Origin: Caldifarciminota bacterium RBG_13_43_14
Lineage (GTDB): Bacteria > Hydrothermota > Tepidihabitantia > SM23-42
NCBI GenBank assembly: GCA_001771735.1
Contig: MEUM01000150.1
Location: 1-7,634 of the forward strand
Direction of reading: 5' to 3'
Length of the DNA stretch: 7,634 nt
This document shows, in pieces, positions 5,667-7,634 of the stretch. Each line of letters begins with the position of its first letter. Positions within the stretch are counted from its first letter, which is position 1. The notes beneath the pieces are model-generated. The model saw only the letters and a list, made by a program, of their open reading frames with translations, did not search any database and had not been told where the DNA came from. Position numbers and translations under genes: made by a program.

Positions 5667-6234
5667 ACCGGTCGCCGAAGTTGTGCCGATAATCGGCTTT
5701 CTTTTCACTGAAGACATTGAACCGGATTACGTCAACGGGGAACTGAGCGCTCGCTGCGGAAGATCAATAATGCATTCTCAGAAAATACCATTCACCCACA
5801 CTGATTACTATAGCAAAGAAATGGCCGCGGTCATATTCAGGCAATGGCATGCTTACGAAAAAAAAATATTGCCGGGTGAATTAGCAGAAATAAAAACATT
5901 TACCAATTTAGTCGAAAAGAAATATCTGAATGAAAATAAAGGCCGCATGATCAATATCGACCCGGGATATATTTCGCTGAGCAATCTTGTACTTGCCTCG
6001 ACCAAAAATTACTCGCATCGCATATATCTTGATCTGGGTATTTATGCCGAAATAACATTGATCTTCAAGCATGAACATTTCATGCCGCTGGAATGGACCT
6101 ACCCGGATTACAAAGAACCGGCTGCGATCGAATTCTTTGAAAAAGTGAGGAAAAATTTTAAAGAAAAAAGATTCTTAGATTCTTTAGTCTTTCTGGTCAA
6201 TCTGGTTTATTTAGTTATTGGAATTTGGTCTTAA
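5653..6234 (+). CDS. DUF4416 family protein with repeat-encoded hydrophobic tail
   Basis: A 193-residue protein of the uncharacterised DUF4416 family, found in diverse anaerobes. Conserved blocks are FTHTDYYSKEM (47-57), ELAEIKTFTNLVEKK (76-90), GRMINIDPGYISLSNLVLAS (97-116), NYSHRIYLDLGIYAEITLIF (119-138), and WTYPDYK (148-154). Function is unknown. I chose the ATG at 5653 because the family's usual beginning (KPV...GFLF) follows it. The frame is open back to an ATG at 5590, but that extension lies wholly inside the Fe-S gene and is cysteine-free low-complexity sequence. After FFEKVRKNF the family homology should stop. The last about 17 residues, SLVFLVNLVYLVIGIWS, are hydrophobic and encoded by a 9-nt tandem repeat, so they look like a later addition. 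It may be co-translated with the QueG-like gene. Confidence 0.85.
   Translation: MAEIKPVAEVVPIIGFLFTEDIEPDYVNGELSARCGRSIMHSQKIPFTHTDYYSKEMAAVIFRQWHAYEKKILPGELAEIKTFTNLVEKKYLNENKGRMINIDPGYISLSNLVLASTKNYSHRIYLDLGIYAEITLIFKHEHFMPLEWTYPDYKEPAAIEFFEKVRKNFKEKRFLDSLVFLVNLVYLVIGIWS
6184..6219 (+). repeat. Degenerate 9-nt tandem repeat inside the 3' end of the DUF4416 gene
   Basis: Four units TTAGTCTTT, CTGGTCAAT, CTGGTTTAT, TTAGTTATT share a YTRGT pattern and, read in frame, give Leu-Val-Phe, Leu-Val-Asn, Leu-Val-Tyr, Leu-Val-Ile. Similar letters continue weakly on both sides. The stop codon comes 12 nt later and the palindromic repeat at 6234 begins on its last base. Confidence 0.7.
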
Positions 6235-6293
6235 TTCACCTCCTCACCTTTATCCTCTCCCCCTTGTAGGGGGAGAGGGATGGGGTGAGGGGG
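6234..6293 (+). repeat. Palindromic dispersed repeat, copy A (upstream of queD)
   Basis: A 60-nt GC-rich element. Its inner part folds into a stem of 22-nt arms, CCTCACC...CTCCCCC (6242-6263) against GGGGGAGAGG...GTGAGG (6269-6290), with a 5-nt loop TTGTA and a few mismatches or wobbles. It recurs in inverted orientation at 7326-7385: 49 of 52 positions agree in the core (6242-6293) and 56 of 60 overall, without gaps. This is the form of REP-like elements common in bacterial genomes. It lies between the DUF4416 stop and the queD ribosome site, so it is transcribed if the operon reads through. No transposase gene is nearby. Confidence 0.85.
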
Positions 6294-6296
6294 AAA

Positions 6297-6304
6297 GTGA
6301 GGAG
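6297..6304 (+). promoter_or_regulatory. queD Shine-Dalgarno that can pair with repeat copy A
   Basis: GTGAGGAG directly precedes queD, only 2 nt from the ATG at 6307. It is perfectly complementary over 8 nt to CTCCTCAC at 6240-6247. That sequence can alternatively pair with the GTGAGG (6285-6290) of the repeat's own right arm, so two exclusive folds exist. One would hide and one expose this ribosome site. Confidence 0.5.
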
Positions 6305-6306
6305 AA

Positions 6307-6672
6307 ATGTACGAACTGTCGGTTGAAGGCAATTTCTCGGCGGCTCATCAGGTCAAAGGATATTCTGGTGACTGCGCTGATATTCACGGACATACTTACC
6401 GGATAGAAGTAAGGATCAGGATAAAGAAATTGGATAAACTTGGGATGTCGATGGATTTTCGTAAAGTCAAGAAAGCATTAGAAAGCATCTTAATCAAACT
6501 TGATCACAAAAATCTCAATAAATTACCCTATTTTAAAAAGTACAATGCCACGGCTGAATACATAGCCAAATATATTTTCAATGAAATACGGAAAAAGATC
6601 AAAATGATATATTCGGTGTCGGTATGGGAAGGTCATAATAATAAGATCACTTATTATGAAGAAGCCAAATAG
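6307..6672 (+). CDS. queD: 6-carboxy-5,6,7,8-tetrahydropterin synthase QueD
   Basis: QueD turns 7,8-dihydroneopterin triphosphate into 6-carboxytetrahydropterin, the second step (after FolE) from GTP to preQ0. The 121-residue length is normal for this PTPS-fold enzyme. Zinc ligands are His14 (FSAAHQ), His27 and His29 (IHGHTY). Cys23 sits in the CxxxHGH arrangement that distinguishes QueD and provides its nucleophile. The Asp-His pair is Asp66-His67 (LDHKNLN), and Glu108 in VWEG anchors the pterin. MDFRKVK and ATAEYIAKYI are typical family segments. It starts right after palindromic repeat copy A, with a close Shine-Dalgarno, and its end overlaps queC by 17 nt, so both should be made together. 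QueE and FolE are not in the window. Confidence 0.96.
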   Translation: MYELSVEGNFSAAHQVKGYSGDCADIHGHTYRIEVRIRIKKLDKLGMSMDFRKVKKALESILIKLDHKNLNKLPYFKKYNATAEYIAKYIFNEIRKKIKMIYSVSVWEGHNNKITYYEEAK

Positions 6673-7291
6673 TATAATATTATTGTCTGGCGGGCTTGAT
6701 TCCACGGTCAGCGCGGCCATCGCGACGCGCAAAACCAAACCGCTCTTCGCGCTTACGTTTGATTACGGTCAGCGAGCCGCGATCATGGAAATAAAAGCAT
6801 CACGTAAAATATGCCAGATCTTGAAGATAAAACATAAAATTATCAGTTTGCCTTTTTTTAAAGACTTTAAGGGATTACGCATGTGCAATGCCGGAAAAAA
6901 GTTAAAACCAGCACATTTTAGAACCCTGGATCAGGTGTGGATACCCAATCGGAACGGTTTATTCATTAATATTGCCGCCTGTTATGCTGAACATTATAAT
7001 GCCTCGTTTATCGTTACTGGATTTAATCGGGAAGAGGCAATGGAATTTCCCGACAACTCGATCCGGTACATCGCCGCGGTCAATCATTCATTATTTTATA
7101 GTACCCGGAATCGGGTCAAGGTGATCAGTTTTGTCGCCGACTATTCAAAATCCCAAATCTATCGTATCGGGATCAAATACCGGGCGCCGTTAAAACTGAT
7201 TTATTCATGCTATCTGGGCGGCAAAGAAACGTGCGGTCAATGCGCGTCCTGCCGCCGGTTATTGAATGCGTCGAGTGGACTTGAAAAATAA
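6656..7291 (+). CDS. queC: 7-cyano-7-deazaguanine (preQ0) synthase QueC
   Basis: QueC is an ATP-dependent enzyme that converts 7-carboxy-7-deazaguanine and ammonia to preQ0, the precursor of queuosine in tRNA (archaeosine in archaea, and deazaguanine in some DNA). The 211-residue protein begins MKKPNSIILLSGGLDSTVSA with the PP-loop SGGLDST (11-17), followed by TFDYGQR (34-40), IPNRNGLFINIAA (96-108) and GFNREEAMEFPDN (122-134). Four zinc-binding cysteines near the C-terminus (Cys185, 193, 196, 199, pattern CX7CX2CX2C) complete the family signature. The start codon lies inside queD (17-nt overlap) without a clear Shine-Dalgarno, so translation is likely coupled. Copy B of the palindromic repeat follows 34 nt after the stop. 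The adjacent queD makes the function secure, although the final use of preQ0 is not shown here. Confidence 0.96.
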   Translation: MKKPNSIILLSGGLDSTVSAAIATRKTKPLFALTFDYGQRAAIMEIKASRKICQILKIKHKIISLPFFKDFKGLRMCNAGKKLKPAHFRTLDQVWIPNRNGLFINIAACYAEHYNASFIVTGFNREEAMEFPDNSIRYIAAVNHSLFYSTRNRVKVISFVADYSKSQIYRIGIKYRAPLKLIYSCYLGGKETCGQCASCRRLLNASSGLEK

Positions 7292-7325
7292 TGTATTTAC
7301 TGATTTCAATTAACAATTATCCTAA

Positions 7326-7385
7326 CCCCCTCACCCCACCCCTCTCCCCCTATAAGGGGGAGAGGATAAAGGCGAGGGGGTGAAT
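7326..7385 (-). repeat. Palindromic dispersed repeat, copy B (downstream of queC)
   Basis: Reverse-complement copy of the 60-nt element at 6234-6293, with four mismatches and no gaps over the full length. The core palindrome is again two GC-rich arms around a short loop (CTCTCCCCC, TATAA, GGGGGAGAG). It occupies the gap between queC and the phosphorylase gene and may act as an mRNA 3' stabiliser or transcription barrier. There is no T-run right after the stem. The remainder of the gap (7292-7325) is AT-rich and holds no clear signal. Confidence 0.85.
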
Positions 7386-7405
7386 AAAAGGGGGATTTTT
7401 ATTCA
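7381..7405 (+). promoter_or_regulatory. Hairpin with a GGGGG loop just before the phosphorylase gene
   Basis: TGAATAAAA (7381-7389) and TTTTATTCA (7397-7405) form a perfect 9-bp AT stem with loop GGGGGAT, ending 4 nt before the ATG at 7410. The loop is the only G-rich, Shine-Dalgarno-like sequence near that start. Folding would bring it closer to the start codon. It also overlaps the outer 5 nt of repeat copy B. Confidence 0.45.
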
Positions 7406-7409
7406 TATT

Positions 7410-7634
7410 ATGACTGAAATCATACGTAAAAAACGCGACGGAAATAAATTATCCAAAAAAGAAATCGAAACGATCGTTTTTGATTATACTCAAGACAAGA
7501 TCCCGGATTATCAGTTTGCCGCCTTCCTGATGGCGGTGTATTATCAAGGTCTTAATTTCCAGGAAACCACGGATCTAATGCAGGCGATGATGCATTCCGG
7601 CCGGGTAATGGATCTGTCCGCGATCCGATTGCCG
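7410..7634 (+). CDS. Pyrimidine-nucleoside / thymidine phosphorylase (partial, N-terminal 75 codons)
   Basis: Phosphorolysis of thymidine or uridine to base plus (deoxy)ribose-1-phosphate, in nucleoside salvage and catabolism. Only the helical N-terminal domain is present before the window ends: TEIIRKKRDGNKLSKKEIE, then DYTQDKIPDYQFAAFLMAVY, then QETTDLMQAMMHSGRVMDLS. These match the Glycos_trans_3N-type start of DeoA/Pdp proteins closely (I-x-x-KRDG; IPDYQ-x-(S/A)-A-x-LMA). DeoA and Pdp cannot be told apart from this part, since the discriminating residues and phosphate site lie downstream. The start is ATG 7410 because the conserved motif begins four residues later. No normal Shine-Dalgarno is spaced correctly; a hairpin with a G5 loop precedes it. 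It is separated from queC by 118 nt with a palindrome, so it may be a separate transcription unit. Confidence 0.9.
   Translation, partial: MTEIIRKKRDGNKLSKKEIETIVFDYTQDKIPDYQFAAFLMAVYYQGLNFQETTDLMQAMMHSGRVMDLSAIRLP

Noticed and set aside
6218..6406. 62-codon plus-strand open frame across repeat copy A
   Set aside because: It is made of the palindrome read through into queD in the wrong frame, and has no family resemblance.
6184..7385. CRISPR array or spacer-like structure from the 9-nt repeats and the two palindromes
   Set aside because: The 9-nt units are contiguous without spacers, and the palindrome occurs only twice, inverted and 1 kb apart; no cas-like gene is present.
1..7634. A new defence, secretion or biosynthetic system
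   Set aside because: Every larger gene matches a known housekeeping or widespread family, and no toxin, nuclease, transposase or clustered accessory module is visible.

Overview
The window is ordinary bacterial chromosome: densely packed genes of moderate GC content, many overlapping by ATGA or by 14-23 nt. The organism is probably an uncultivated anaerobic lineage. Pointers are the small families (a DUF2582-like winged helix, DUF4416, a short QueG-like double 4Fe-4S protein), a tRNA gene without encoded CCA, and GC-rich dispersed palindromes. Candidate divisions such as WOR-3/Stahlbacteria come to mind, but this is a low-confidence impression and the sequence alone does not prove any taxon.

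Left part, minus strand (about 1937 down to 1): one likely operon reading bactofilin, metallo-beta-lactamase-fold hydrolase, small winged-helix protein, purQ (cut by the window edge). A good sigma70-type promoter precedes bactofilin. Two of the three junctions are ATGA overlaps, so translation is probably coupled.

Middle (1938-2368): a noncoding stretch holding tRNA-Glu(CTC) on the minus strand with its own TTGACA/TATAAT promoter, and a divergent plus-strand promoter for the next operon. A 16-bp inverted repeat, with a 7-nt extra piece in one arm, places the same GC-rich block directly against the -35 box of both divergent promoters. The plus-strand promoter ends 7 nt before the first ATG, so the glycosyltransferase mRNA is probably leaderless.

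Right part, plus strand: a GT2 glycosyltransferase, a GT4 glycosyltransferase and scpB overlap head to tail. Next come a QueG-like iron-sulfur protein and a DUF4416 protein that overlap each other, then the overlapping pair queD-queC of the 7-deazaguanine (preQ0/queuosine) pathway. Two 60-nt copies of one palindromic repeat, in inverted orientation (56/60 identical by eye), bracket queD-queC. The window closes with the start of a pyrimidine-nucleoside (thymidine) phosphorylase gene.

Functionally the window mixes housekeeping genes: purine synthesis (purQ), chromosome segregation (scpB), cell-shape scaffold (bactofilin), glycan synthesis (two glycosyltransferases), tRNA modification precursor synthesis (queD, queC) and nucleoside salvage. 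I see no defence system, phage, CRISPR array or transposase. The parts worth a second look are the repeat-flanked queDC pair, the symmetric divergent promoters, the leaderless operon start, the repeat-encoded LVx tail of the DUF4416 protein, and the short QueG-like protein.
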